A stretch of 64,000 bases of DNA from Peromyscus leucopus (taxonomy: Eukaryota; Chordata; Mammalia; Rodentia; Cricetidae). The position numbers and the translations under genes are program-made. The stretch's first letter is position 1. Every line of letters begins with the position of its first letter. Shown piece after piece: positions 42,713 to 54,650 of the stretch. Under the pieces are notes generated by a model. It saw nothing but the letters and a program-made list of their open reading frames with translations. It was not told where the DNA came from and ran no database searches. The stretch covers positions 66,669,518 to 66,733,517 of the forward strand of contig NC_051063.1 of the NCBI RefSeq assembly GCF_004664715.2, given 5' to 3'.

Positions 42713-44611
42713 AAAAAGAGCCACTTATGGAAGAAAGACCTATGTGAACTCATGTTTAGGAGGGTAGAATCTATCTGGCAGGGAGGAAGTTCGCAGCAGG
42801 GAACACGTGACTGAGGCTCCTCGCATCACTGTATAGCAGAAAGCAGGGAAAGATCAGAAGGGCAAGGCTATCCTCTAGCAACCCACTTCTGGCAAGAAGC
42901 TCCATCAACCATGGATTTTTGCAACCTTCCAAAGCAGACCCAGCCACTGAAGAGTGTGTGTTTGAACACATGAGCCTGGGGGGGGGGGGTGCATTTATGT
43001 CTAAGCCATGCTCTATGCTTTGTGTTTTGGGGGTGTGGGGTGTTTCAGATGCTCTACAAAGTCCAATATGAAACATAAACATTGCAAATAATGCAAAAGG
43101 TTCTTTTAAGTCCCTGTCTTATTCCCTTCTATGTCTTCTCAGGCAACAGCTAATGTGAATTCTGAGGGTATCCTTGGTGCTTAGGTTTGACTGTCTTCAC
43201 GACATACAGCTTTGAACCTGTGAGCAACACAGGCCTGATGCGGTTTTTAAATATACATAGGTGGTCCACCAGGCTTTCATTCACAGCTCCCTGCTTTGTT
43301 TAGCATCACGGTATGAACTGTTAAGGTGATGCCTTCTCCAGCTGGCTCAGTCCTTGGGACATGCCAAGGGAAGTATTTCTGCTGTCTGTGGACATTTTAA
43401 TTGCTTTACACTTCATCCCCTTTCCCCCAACAAGACTTCAGTGCACAGTATTGTGCAGAAGGTCAGTGAATGCTTGCTTCCCCCTACCAGACACACTGCT
43501 CCTCTCTTCCAGTGGTTTCAGACACATAGGCCCACATCAGGGCTGCTTTTATTTTGAATCATCCTTATCAAGGTCTAAAGAATTTTCAGTCTTTTGGATG
43601 TCATTAAACTTAGGCCTCTAGAATTGGTATTAATGATGTATATCGGGGTTTATGGATGGAAGAGAGAAAACTCAAGTATTCATCCCACATTTCATCAGAA
43701 CTCATCTTTTTGGTTCCTAATATGCATTAGCACTAAAATTTTCCTCTAAGAATTAACTGCACTGCATCCCACCGGGTTTGTATCAAATGTTTACATTAGT
43801 GTTTATCTGAGTAACAAATGCTGAATCCTGAGTGTGCATAAGGCATCATTCTGGAAGCTAAGGGTAAAACAAAATTATAAATATTTTATAAGTATCATGA
43901 ATTATGGTTTAATTTACAATCATATGAGCATTCTTTTCCTTATATTCTTTTATTATTAGATTCTAAATTTATCACCTAGAGCAGAGAATATGCTATATGT
44001 AATATCAATTCTTTGGAATATATATATATATATATAGATAGATATAGATATATAGATATATAGATATCTTGCTTCATAATTCTTGAGTGATTATTGTAAG
44101 AGTATTTGGGGTGAAGGGTAGGGATATGTTTTCTATTGCTGAATACATAAACATCTCTGCATCATCAAAACTTTCATTGAATTAATTATAAGTATTTGTC
44201 TATTGGTCAGATTGAAAAAGAAGCGTGTTGACTGTGTGCACTGTTGGCATGCTCAACTCTCAGCTATTCCACCATTGGCTCTCTGTATTTCAAAACCACT
44301 TGTTCAGGGAACAGGAGTCCATGATGATTATGTCTCTACATTGATCTCTCCTTTTGTTACCAAAATGAATTGTTCTCAAAATGAATTAAAAATATAATGA
44401 GGCTCAAATCAAAAGTACTAACCACAGAGTTAAAAAGAACTTGTCAAAGAATTTCCAGGTTTGGTTAGAAGATAAATCCACAGATATCTTTATTCACCCT
44501 GGGTCTGGTATGCTGATTGATTACAATGATTGGCTTCTTTCCCTCAGAGCATTAATTAGAGAGACAGAAATCACCTGAATGGATCCACCTTCAAGTTTAA
44601 TATCAAAGGTG
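42713..44611. other. Unassigned, partly AT-rich DNA
   Basis: No gene recognised. A G run (about 42979-42989) and a TA/TAGA microsatellite (44018-44066) are present. The 43600-44400 part is AT-rich and may hold very old repeats that I cannot align. Confidence 0.4.
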
Positions 44612-44985
44612 CGGTGGTTTGATTGAGAATGGCCCACCCCCAGGCTCGTGTATTTGTATGTTTGGTTCTCAGTTTGTAGAACTATTTAGGAAGGATTAGG
44701 AAGTGTGGTCTGGTTAAAGGAGGTGTGTCTCTGGGAATGGGCTTTGAGGTTTCAAAAGCCCACATCAGGCTCAGTTTCTCACTCTGTACCTTCTGCTTGT
44801 GGATCAGATCTAAGCTCTCAGCCAATGCTCCAGCATCATGCCTGTCTGCTCCCATGCTCCCCACCATGATGATCATGGAATCACACTCTGAAACTGTAAT
44901 CAAGCCCCCAATGAAATATCTTCTTTTATAAGTCGCCTTGATCATGGTGTCTCTTCAGAGCAACAGAAAAGTGACTATGACAAAA
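44612..44985 (+). mobile_element. MaLR LTR (solo)
   Basis: Complete layout: gcggtggtttgattgagaatgg, gaaggattaggaagtgtgg, gggctttgaggtttcaaaagcc, tgctccagcatcatgcctg, ccaccatgatgatcatgg, cccccaatgaaatatc and ttgatcatggtgtctcttc...agaaaagtgactatgac. The CTGC segment is short here, a useful contrast to 34857-36392. Confidence 0.85.
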
Positions 44986-45239
44986 TGAGAGAGTGAGTAT
45001 GAAATGAGGAGAGGAACTCAGCGTCTCCTGGAGGTCCAGGGAAGATCTCTCTGTTCTCACCTGTGAATGTTTCTCTATCACAGTAATAAAGCACATGCCA
45101 TAAATATTTTTGAAGAGTCTTTAATCAGTGTGATGCCAGTCCAAGCCTCAACCCATGGGACTTAGAAGTTGATGGTGAAGAAATAGGAAAAGAGAAGCTG
45201 TGGATAGAATAAAACTCAGGCAAAGGAAGAATGAGTTGG

Positions 45240-45620
45240 AACTTAAAATCTTCCATATTTTAAGCCTCATTTTTAAGCACTAATAATCAAGAACGTGGTC
45301 TTGGTACAGTAAGAGGACCCACAGACAGCCTCACATACATGTAAACTTGCTAGTCATATCAAAGGACTATGGGCCAAGATTACCCCTTACATAGCATGTG
45401 AAGAAAGGTGTTAGTTTGCAAGCCTATGAAGAACTCATATATGTCAATAATGCAAAATACTAAAACCTGAACAAAGACAGGATCAAGGGCTTCACAGAGA
45501 GGCTCCACTAGCAAACTGACAAAGGAGAATAAGAACCAGTCCACAAACACTGGGGAAGTGCACTTTCAAACCACTCCAAGATACAAGTTGCACAACACAG
45601 ACACACCCTAACACTGGAAA
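45240..45620 (+). mobile_element. Decayed L1 ORF2 fragment
   Basis: Landmarks: cactaataatcaagaacgtgg-tcttggtacag, acccacagacag, tatgaagaactcatatatgtc and aagtgcactttcaaaccac. They follow the ORF2 C-terminal region in mutated, internally deleted form. Confidence 0.5.
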
Positions 45621-46974
45621 CCCCAATACTGTCCAATGTCAGTGGCATCTTGTGTTGAGGGTGGAGGGCATGACCTGCCATTGGCTAGGGAGCATGAATT
45701 GTTCCAAACTGAGGCAGAGCTTGGCTGCATCTAGCAAAGCAGATTATGTGCTCTGTGCACAAACAGGTCCACACACAATGCTGCCCCGAGGAGAGATGCT
45801 CTTACATATGCCAACAATATGCACCAGAATCCTCACCATGTTGTCAGTGGTCCTGATCTGTACCTGACTGTGTTTTCCCACGCTGGAGTAAGCAGAGAAA
45901 CCCTAAGACTACACAGCAGCGATATGGCATCTTAGATCATTCTAGATCATGATAAACAGAGACAAGCTGCAGTTGCACTCACTGAGAAAACTCTCACAAA
46001 TACGCTGGAGTAAAATAAAGTCCAGACACGAGCATGGAAATTACATTCGGAGCAGGTGACTTAAACTCTACGCATCAGGGACATTGACAAATAAATAAGA
46101 ACAGCTGAAAGTTTGGTCAATGCCATGAGGAAACTGAAGTGAAGATGGAGAGTGCTCAGGGAAGAGGACCACTGTAGTCAGGGCAGCCTAGAAAGGTCTC
46201 TGAAGAGTGGACATCCAACTGAGACCTCAAATAAGAAATCACATGCAGTCCAGAAGGAAAAAGAAAAAGAGACAGCAAGGACACAGGGCAGAAGCCCACT
46301 ATGAGGGAGAACTACAAACACGAGAGGCAGCTTTCCAGATAGATGCAGGGGAGAGTTGGCTGGGTTCAGAGCCGAGGAATGGGCTGTCCCCACACTGTGC
46401 TGCTGCTCATCTCTTTTGAGCACTACACAGTGGAAACCACAAATGAGTTAGCAAATGCAGAGGGCATCCCACAGAGCCCCCAGAAGACCCTGATCCTTAG
46501 AGGAAAAGTCCCTCATGGACCAGAGGCTACAGCAGCCTCTGATATGGTAATTCCTGTGGAGCATCTACATTGGGAAGACCCAATGGGTGTCCAAGTCTCA
46601 GGAACAGGACATGTTGACCAAGGAACAGCAACATTCCTAACAGTATCAGCGCACTGAACCTTCGGAAATGCCACCGCACACTCTTGCTGGATGAGACCAG
46701 CAGCACGACTGATTCTGCGAAAACACAGATTGAGATTTTTTTTTAAGCTTCAAATCTACAAAGCTCTCCCAGTTTTCAAAATGGAGATTGTAATGATGCT
46801 GACCTCTTAGGGACAGAGCAGGACCTACTGAGTGAACTAATTTACCCATCAGCGAAACCCAGCAGAGCATTAGTAGGTTTAGGAAAATGAAGCATAACAA
46901 GAGTAGCAGAGATAATACAGGGGAACAAGCATGAACAATTAAAAGGAATATGAGTGAAACAAAAATGCATGGCA
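45621..46974. other. Unassigned DNA
   Basis: No gene recognised. The stretch around 46140-46310 (agggcagcctagaaaggtctc...gagacctcaaataag) is reminiscent of an ancient mammalian repeat, but not enough to call. Open frames are 104 codons or fewer. Confidence 0.4.
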
Positions 46975-47109
46975 GGGGCTAGAGAGGGGACTCATTAGCG
47001 GAGCACTGGCTTTTCCAGAGGACACAGGTTTGATTCCCATCAACCACAGGGCAGTTCCAGGAGATCCGACACCCTCTTTTGACCTCTGCGGGCACCTGTC
47101 ACACAAGTG

Positions 47110-47157
<48 letters not shown>

Positions 47158-47185
47158 AAAACACTCACACACATAAGATGAAAAC
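46975..47185 (+). mobile_element. B2 SINE with (CA)n
   Basis: ggggctagagaggggactcattag, agcactggcttttccagagg, gtttgattcccatcaacc, gacaccctcttttgacctc and cgggcacctgtcacac. It then has a CA run at 47112-47155 before the end (acataagatgaaaac). Confidence 0.87.
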
Positions 47186-47679
47186 AAATGGAAACATGTC
47201 CCTGCCAAGGAACTAATGTGAAATTTAGCAAGGGACCCTCATGCCTTTCTGGCTGAAGATGTCAAAACATCTTGTTAGTTCTTGTTGACTAAGTTCTAAG
47301 GGTAGTGAAGGTTCTAGAGGTCACTGGAAACATCCAGTCTCTCCTCATTTGGAACGAGGGGTGTTCACGAGCTTTCCATTCCATTACAATTACAGCTTTC
47401 CATTACAACGGAGACCATGAGCTTAAAAGGAGAACCACCTTGTTTAGCTTAGTTAGGAGGTTTCAGTCCCTGGCCAGTCAACCATCCCTGCCACTTGGGG
47501 CCCATGGCAAGGCAGGACATACAGCAAGAACATGTGGTAGAGAAAAACTGCTGCTTCGTGGCCAAAGGGAAGAGATGGGCACTGAGGTCACACAGTCCTC
47601 TTTAGAGGTATCCCTTCTTGACAAAGAAACTTTCAATCAAGCATAGCTGACATCACATAAAAGTGAGGACCTTGGGAAT
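47186..47679. other. Unassigned DNA between B2 and B4A
   Basis: About 490 bases without a recognised repeat. A plus-strand frame of 113 codons (47305-47646) has no feature that I can recognise as a gene. Confidence 0.4.
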
Positions 47680-47895
47680 GGCTGGGGGAATGGCTCAGTC
47701 AGTAAAGTGTCTGCCACTCAAGCATAAGGACTAAGGTCCCCAGCATCCATGTAGAAAGCCAAGTATGGCGTCATTCACTTATAATCAATCACAGCTCTGA
47801 GGAGGCAGAGACAAGAGAATCCTTTCGGCTTGATGGCTAGCCAAATCTAGCTGAGACCATCTCCAAGTTCAGTGAGAGGCTCTGTTTAAAAACAC
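47680..47895 (+). mobile_element. B4A SINE
   Basis: ID-like head ggctgggggaatggctcagtcag, taaagtgtctgccactcaagc and ataaggactaaggtcccc-agcatccatg. B1-like body ctctgaggaggcagagacaag, then tagccaaatctagctgagacc and tccaagttcagtgagaggctc-tgttt. Confidence 0.85.
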
Positions 47896-47935
47896 ATAGC
47901 AGGTACTTAAAGCAGCAATTAACCAGGCAATTCCA

Positions 47936-48255
47936 CGTAGTTTATCTGGTAATTAAAAGAGGTTTATTTCAGGGTTAGCTTACAACCAATAAGGGGTCGA
48001 TTACAGCATCCAGGGAAGAGATGAGATACAGTCCAGCGCAGTTCTCTGGAGAACTCTGACTTGGTCTGCAATTCAGCCTCCAGGACCACAAGGAGCTAAG
48101 AGAGTTGGCATGTATGCATCTCAGATCTTAAGGGGTCTCTTCTCGGCCACGCCGCCGGGGCAGGTCATAGGTAGGTGTGACATTTACTTGTCGCCACACT
48201 AGGGGCAGTGCTTCAAGGTCAAAGCTGGAACAGCTACCTGCTCCTTTTGTCTAAA
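47936..48255 (-). mobile_element. Probable ERV LTR, antisense
   Basis: On the minus strand there is a poly(A) signal (complement of gaggtttatttcag, about 47963) downstream of a GC-rich U3-like part (gccacgccgccggggcagg, about 48150). The start (attagg...) and ctacctgctcc end are tentative, since no flanking duplication was found. I recall similar dispersed LTRs in cricetid DNA but cannot name the family. Confidence 0.4.
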
Positions 48256-48559
48256 TAAGAAAATTCTAACCTAATACAAAACTATATGCAACAGAAATGA
48301 TTATCAAATATTATCCCGGAGGAATAAGGGATAATGACCTAGACAAGATGGAACTAAAACCAACAAGAACGACATCAAATAAGAGACATATACTGAAATC
48401 CAGAGAAATCTGGAGCATAGGTAGATGGCACATTACAGAGATCATTCCAAAAGGTGTCCTATCCTGAAGAATCTGAATGTAATACTTAATATGTTCTAGC
48501 TAAAATACAAGTACAGATTTTTAGAAAGATAGGTAACAGCCACCTCTGGCCTCTCCCTT

Positions 48560-48562
<3 letters not shown>

Positions 48563-48607
<45 letters not shown>
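48563..48607. repeat. (CA)22 microsatellite
   Basis: Uninterrupted CA run in unassigned DNA. The adjacent left flank (cctctggcctctcccttta) is pyrimidine-rich. Confidence 0.96.
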
Positions 48608-48610
<3 letters not shown>

Positions 48611-50084
48611 GTGAGACCTTCTCACTATGCCACACTTCAAGATGGTTCTACCACTTTTTAATACCACTATACTGGTGACCAAACCGCCAATACATATGAG
48701 CTTTTGGGGACAGTCAACATCCAAGCAACAGTGAGACCATGTCAGCAGTGAAGGGTATGCATTGGCCTTGCCTTGGTGGCATCCCCACACCATGGAGCCT
48801 GTCTTGGAGGAACAGTTGCCAGAGCATCTTTGGAGGCTCTGATTCTGGCATTAGTCTTGGGCTTGGAGATGCCCCACAATTGGCTCAATAAGAGGTGAAG
48901 GCTGTTTGTTGTATTTTTATACCATATTGTGTTGCAAACCCCGTTCTTAAAAATAAATGTTGTATCTGAAGTATCAGCCAGCGTCCAGTCTCTTCATTTC
49001 AAAGGAAGTGCCTCCAAACCTGCCCCTGCATCAAAAGCATTGATTTTCCCGGCCTCTCATAGCACTCAGGACTTCCCTCCCACAGTTGGAGTTTCTGCAC
49101 TGATGTCCTGACACAGAGATCAGCAGGTATCTCACTGAGCCCTGTTTCTATCAAGAACAATAAACTGCAGGTACAAGTCTGGTTGATAGGAATCACGTCC
49201 CAGCCTTGGCCCCAAATCAGGGGTCCAGAGAGCTGATGGCTGAGCCTCTGTAGGGCAGCTGCTCATGGCTGCAATCCTGTTGAAGATGCATCTCCCCTAG
49301 GGACATGCAGGCCTGCTCCATAGCCCTCAGGAGCATCTGATTGGGGATCTGGCTGGACAGTACACCCCAGGCAGCCATTTTCCATACTCCATCCCCTGTT
49401 CATTTCTTTCCCTCTTGATTGGAACAGTTATTTATGGCTCCATAGGATCACAAATGTTATGACAATGGGAAAAAAAATCAAGCTTAGAGTTTCTTGTCTG
49501 AGCCTGCACTGCACTGTTGACATGTTTATTTGGTTCTTGAAGTTAAAATTGCATGGCTACAAAGTCCTCAAGAATATAGCAAAAGCCAGCCCAGGGATGC
49601 ATGACTTAAGGAAGTGTCCTCTTTAAATCTGAGTTACAAGAATTTATTTACCAGTCACTGGTCCCCTGTGAGGCACTGTTCTGAAGATAGCACTGGGGAC
49701 CAGCACAGGCCCCGCTTCCTGTGGCAACCACAGACAGCTGAAGCCAAAAACAATAAGCTTCAAACTCCAGGGTCAGGAAAAGCAACTTTGGGACTAAGTG
49801 AGAAACTGGAGCAAAGGAAATGGAGCATTTAGCTAATGATAGATCTGAGTCAAGTTCATTTCCTCTCCAAAGCTGCCTTCCCAATCCTCTGTATGCCCAG
49901 AGCAGGGCTGCCAGATGGAGGAACCCCATCCTGATGGTTTCCATCTTCTCTCCCCCGTATTCCCAGGTAAGTGCTGCTCTTCCCTTTCGGGACTACCTCT
50001 CTCTTCCCCATTGCCACAAATCTTCTGATTTCTTGCTCTACCATGTGGACCAGGCTCTTGCCTACAGTCCTATCTCCCTGATCA
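48608..50084. other. Unassigned DNA
   Basis: No repeat family or gene could be identified. A minus-strand frame of 98 codons (49648-49944) has no recognisable feature. Confidence 0.4.
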
Positions 50085-50662
50085 CACAAACATCACAGTA
50101 GGTTCTAGAAGTATGAGTTAGATCATGTCAGCACTGAACACTCCACGACACCCTAGGGACTGCTACTCTTCCCCCCTGCTCACATCCATGTGCTCACATC
50201 CACATGGATGTGGACCCATGCCTTCCTACAATCAGTACTGGACCCCAACTTCCCCACCTCCCCTAGCTCCACTCACTCCTGGAAGGTCTACTCACCCTTC
50301 ATGTCTCATGCAGAGAGCACCTGCCCTGTGACCTGGGTCTGTGTTGTGTGGCTTCCCATTTCTCACTCCCAAGGGCACTGGTACCGGGCTTATCCTATGA
50401 ATTTCCACACTGGGCTTTGGTCACATGTTAACTAGACCAGTATCCTCACTGGGTTATGACCATCTGTTAACCAGACCAGGATCTCCGCATTGTATTACAG
50501 TCACTTGTTAACTACAGGTTCTCCACAGTATGTTATAGTCACCTATATTAACTAGACAATGGGCTCCTGAAAGTCAGACACACATCTGCAAGAGTCGCCA
50601 TTTTTATCTCCCCAGGCCAGTGCCTGATGCATAGTACATACTTATGAAATCTTTCACCATGG
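50085..50662 (+). mobile_element. L2-like ancient repeat pieces
   Basis: Two ends resemble the LINE-2 3' region. At 50112-50160: gagttagatcatgtcagcac followed by ccacgacacccta. At 50562-50662: ggctcctgaaagtcagac, atctccccaggccagtgcctg and atgcatagtacatacttatg-aaat. Between them sits a tandem repeat. L2 is a fossil family shared by all mammals, so this piece pre-dates rodents. Confidence 0.5.
50395..50560. repeat. Degenerate 40-bp tandem repeat, 4 units
   Basis: The anchor (g/a)ttaac occurs at 50427, 50466, 50507 and 50547 (spacing 39-41). The shared context is tcac-atgttaactagac, ccatctgttaaccagac, tcacttgttaactac and acctatattaactagac. Confidence 0.8.
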
Positions 50663-51019
50663 ATGATGGTAGAAAAGATGACATGAGCTGTGAGCATCAT
50701 CTACTGATCAGCACAGTATGAGGAAGGACATTCATCATGCACCAAAGTTCAAAAGTGATAACACAGCCATGGGATGAGAAAGCAGGTTGGAAAGGCTGGT
50801 GGTTTCTGAGTCACAGAAGGTCTTGAAAGTCAGAATAAGGAATGAGGAAAGGGGACTTCTGCTGACACCTTGAATGGCACACTAGGGATGGAATTTATTG
50901 TCCAACAGGAAAGAACAAAGAAACAGACAATTTTGCAGAAAGCTTTCAAGACACCAGGAGTAGGCAATGAAGAGTGGGCATCTGTGAGTGTTTCTGCTTA
51001 ATACTGAATTGTGGATACT

Positions 51020-51215
51020 GCCCAGGCAAGGAGAAGCTTACCAGGTGAGGAGGCCCACCCTCACACTTGATAGCCCTGTCCAGGTGAGAAGGCCCACCCT
51101 AACATTGGATGTTTCATAGAGGGCCCTGTCCAAATGATGAAGTCCACCATTAAACTTGGTAATGCATGAAGGTTCCTATCCAGGCAAGGAGGTTCACCCT
51201 CATACTACCTCTTGA
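51020..51215. repeat. Degenerate 39-50 bp tandem repeat, about 4 units
   Basis: The anchor ccaggtgaggaggcccaccctcac and its relatives start at 51041, 51080, 51130 and 51180, each preceded by ccctgtc or cctatc in the last three. Heavily diverged. Confidence 0.72.
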
Positions 51216-51484
51216 TATTACACTGTGGATGCAGCCTGGTACACTTAAGCTAGGCAGGAGAAGAAGGGAAGATCATACAGGCCAAGAAAAAGGGCTTACC
51301 CTTCAATGACATGACCACTTGTGACAAATGTTTCATGATATCTGTGAGGGATACAAGGACAGATAAGTGAGGCCGTGAGGTCGTAGGTGCAGCAGTAGTT
51401 GATATCAGGTTGAACTACACATCTTACCAAAATAACAATCAGAAACTTAAATTCTAAAACAATACCATGTACATACAGTAGCAT

Positions 51485-52335
51485 TAAAATGTGGAAAACT
51501 GAGACCTAACAAAAGGTGCATACGAACAAAAACTGCACAATATGGTTAAAAGACACAATAATTTAAATAAATGGCAATATGTACTTTATTCACAGGCTAC
51601 AACACTCAATATTGTTAACAAGTCACTTTCTCCAAAATCCATTTAGAGATATAACACTGCCAAACAAAACCCCACCAAGGCCTTTTGTTGAAATTGACAC
51701 AGTGATTCTAAAAGGCAGACAGAATTGCAAAAAGACTTAGAAAAATAAAAAACATTTTTGAAAAGTAACAACTGCCTGGGAAGTACCTCTATTTCACATG
51801 GAGTCTTATTTGAAGTTACAATCATCAAAAGTATATTATAATTTTCAAAATAGACAATGCATCCAAAGAACAAAGCAGAGATCCCAGCAGTAGATTGCAC
51901 ACATAAACGCTGACTTTTGACAAAGGAGTAAAGTCATTCAGGGGAGGAAGAATGGCTGTTTAACAAATAATAAATACTGAAACACTCAAACCTTTCTATA
52001 AAGAAGGCAAGCACCAGCACCCCTCCACGCAAAATGGGACTCAGAAGGTTCTGTAGACTCAAGTATGAAAACTATCCTCTAAACCTTCTAGAAGAAAATT
52101 CATTACCAAATATTCTTCACCAAAGAGGAGGTGTAGATAGTAAGTAATCACACAGACTTTCCTCCTTGGTGTTGGCCATTAGGGGAATGTCAACTAAAGC
52201 CACTGTGAAGTCCCACTTCAGTCCCAACAAAAGCATAGCCTGATTGGAATTTTGACCATTCCAAGTGCTGTTGAGGATTCGGGGGAAACTTGAACTCTTG
52301 TGCTCATACAGACCCAATCACTGTTCAAAGAGTTC
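51485..52335 (+). mobile_element. Decayed L1 ORF2 segment 1
   Basis: ORF2 landmarks in order: gagacctaacaaaaggtgc, aatttaaataaatggcaat, cactcaatattgttaacaagtc, aaattgacacagtgattctaaaa, tttctccaaa-type, then ggggaatgtcaactaaagcc, actgtgaagtcccacttcag and gtgctgttgaggattcggg. The end of this piece corresponds to the ORF2 C-terminus. Many stops. Confidence 0.72.
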
Positions 52336-53102
52336 CAGGCATGTACCATGTGACCTCAGCATGCTTTGCCACTTACCCTTTTGCTATTAGCATATAACCA
52401 CAGTGAGTGGCTACTAGGGAAGGGAGGGCTGGAAGGCTGGGAAGAGAAGGGAGACACAGGTCACTTTAAAGAATGGTGGAGAGATCTATCTAATCAGTTG
52501 CTAGTATTGGTATTTGAGGGATGGAGGCCCATGTTTAAACTTACCTCATTTGGTTTGGGGCTAGATGCATCATTTAAAAGCTGTTCAATCAGAGCTAGCA
52601 AATAAGCATGGAGAAGTCACAAGATACAGGGTCAACATATGATCATAAGTCCACAATCCAAAGGTCAATGATCCAAAAAATGAAATTAAAACTATTATAA
52701 GGAATTTGTAACATCAAAAAGGTAAAGTGTGTACACATTTAATGAAGGGTGGAATCATTTTACAATGAACTTACAAAATACTGCTGGGGAAAATTAAAGA
52801 TCTGAATAAATTGGAAGACACCCCATAATTAGTGACTGAATATTATTAAGATGGCCATTCTCTCCAAAATGATCTTTACATTCTCCATAGTCCCTGGAGA
52901 ATCCAACTGGACTTTTTTCTGTAGGATTTGAAAACTGGATTCTGAAATCTACTCAGAAATTTTTAAAAAAAGAAACTAACAATGGCCAAAACAACTTTGA
53001 AAAGGAAAAAAAATGAGAAGATTTTTCCTACTGGCTTGGAACTTCATTATAAAATTATTTTTATCTGATAGTGTGATTTTAACAAAATAAACATGTATCT
53101 CA

Positions 53103-53275
53103 TGGGCCAACGAGGTAGCTCAGCAGAAAAAGACACTTGTTGCCAAACCTGATAGCCTGAGTTCGGTCCCCAGGAGCTGCGTGGTAGAGAAGAGAACCCG
53201 CAAGCTGCCCTTTGACCTCAGCACACACACACTCACCCACCCTCAATAAATAAGTAAATGTAATTTTAAAAATAG
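53103..53275 (+). mobile_element. B3 SINE within L1
   Basis: gggccaacgaggtagctcag, ttgttgccaaacctgatagcc, tgagttcggtccccagg, ggtagagaagagaaccc, ctttgacctcagcacacac and aataaataagtaaatg-taatttt. The L1 sequence resumes on both sides. Confidence 0.88.
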
Positions 53276-53521
53276 ACATATGCCTGAGCGGGACAGAGCT
53301 CATAGTCCAGACACCAACTGTTATGGTTACAATCAATTGTTTGGGGGCAAAGGTGACAGGTGAATTTATTAGGAGAAAGTGTCGCCATTTTAGTAAATAG
53401 TGATGTCACGATGTTCAAAACAAACCAACTTAGATACTTAATATCACATTTAGTTCAAAATGAGTCATGTATTTAAATTGAAGTGCTGAAACAATATAAC
53501 TTTTCAAAGGAAACGAGAAGT

Positions 53522-53634
53522 CAGGCATTGTGGCACACCCCATTTAATCCCAGCACTCAGGAGGCAGAGACAGGCGGATTTCTGAGTTCAAAGCCAGCTG
53601 ATTGACATAGTGAGACCCTGTCTCAAACAAAATG
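53522..53634 (+). mobile_element. B1 SINE within L1
   Basis: tcaggcattgtggcacacc, atttaatcccagcactcagg, aggcagagacaggcgg, tctgagttcaaagccagc and gagaccctgtctcaaac. Confidence 0.88.
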
Positions 53635-54650
53635 AAACAGAGAAGAAAAGTTTGGGTGAGGCAAAGATTTCCTATAAATGATGCCAAACACATGGTCCAC
53701 AACAGAAGAATCATTAATCGGCCCTCATTAAGATTTGACATTAGCAATTCTAAAGATAGCTGTGAGGAAAACATAGGGAACAGGCTGGGTGACAACATTT
53801 GCAAACACTTGTCTAGAAAAGATCCCGGTTCAGAATACAAACAACATATTTCCAAAAGACAGACAACCCGAGGAGAACAGGAGCACAGGGGGAAACCAGC
53901 ATTTCTCCACAGAAGACACAAGGATGGCTCATGATTAGAAGGTTCCCTCAGTCGCTAGGCAACAGCTAAGTGACACCAGGAGATGAATGCCTGGCAGCTG
54001 TTGGAAATCGCTACCACCGAACCAACAGACGACAGCGACGGCACTGGACAGGCTGGGGAGAGGTCGGAACCTCCACACATGGCTAGTGAGAGCACAGATG
54101 CTGTGGCCACTTTAGAAAACAGGTTTTTCAGACTCCTAAAAGTTAAATATAATTGTCCAGGTGGCCTGCTAATTCCCACCTTAGCGCTCACACGGAGAGG
54201 GAAGCTCTGTTTTCACATAAAAACTTTCATACGTTTCTTTGCTGTGGTGTTCATGACACCCCCGAGTTGGTAACAACCTGCAGACTCAACAAGAAAAGAG
54301 ATGGGCCATGGAATACTAGTCTGCCCTAAATGAGGAAAATCCTGTAAGCATGTTATGCCACAAATGAGCCTCATAAATGTTATGTTGAATAAAGAAGCCA
54401 GACAAAAAGGACCTGTGCGTTCTGTGATTCAGTTTGAAAGAAATACCCAGAAAGAGGAAACACAGCAAGAAAGTTATCGGTGCCCAGGCTAGACTAATAA
54501 GCACAAGGAAGCCCGACTTTGGTTGGCTAAAAATCACTAAATTGTTCTCTTGCCAAGACAAAATATGTGAAAATGTGTCTCAAAGTATTTGGAAACTGAA
54601 GGATTGCTTTTAAAAGTGTTTGCGATGTCTCTGAAAGTTTGAGGGTATTT

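Larger units (their letters stand above)
52640..54650 (+). mobile_element. Decayed L1 ORF2 segment 2, split by B3 and B1
   Basis: A second passage through the same ORF2 region: ttaaagatctgaataaattgg, attattaagatggccattc, ggccaaaacaactttgaaaagg, [B3], ccagacaccaactgttatgg-ttacaatcaattg, [B1], atttgcaaacacttgtctag, gtggccactttagaaaacagg, ttttcagactcctaaaagtt, gccatggaatactagtctgcc and gttgaataaagaagccag. The order and orientation are intact; the reading frame is not. It may be a separate, parallel L1 copy to segment 1. Confidence 0.75.

Noticed and set aside
42979..42989. Short G run as a G-quadruplex
   Set aside because: A single G run without three further runs nearby does not meet a quadruplex pattern.
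46140..46310. Possible ancient mammalian repeat similar to a 'gagacct...' fossil element
   Set aside because: Resemblance is limited to a few short words, too weak to annotate without a search.
53983..54273. 96-codon plus-strand frame as a small gene
   Set aside because: It lies in decayed L1 ORF2/3' sequence with recognisable L1 landmarks.
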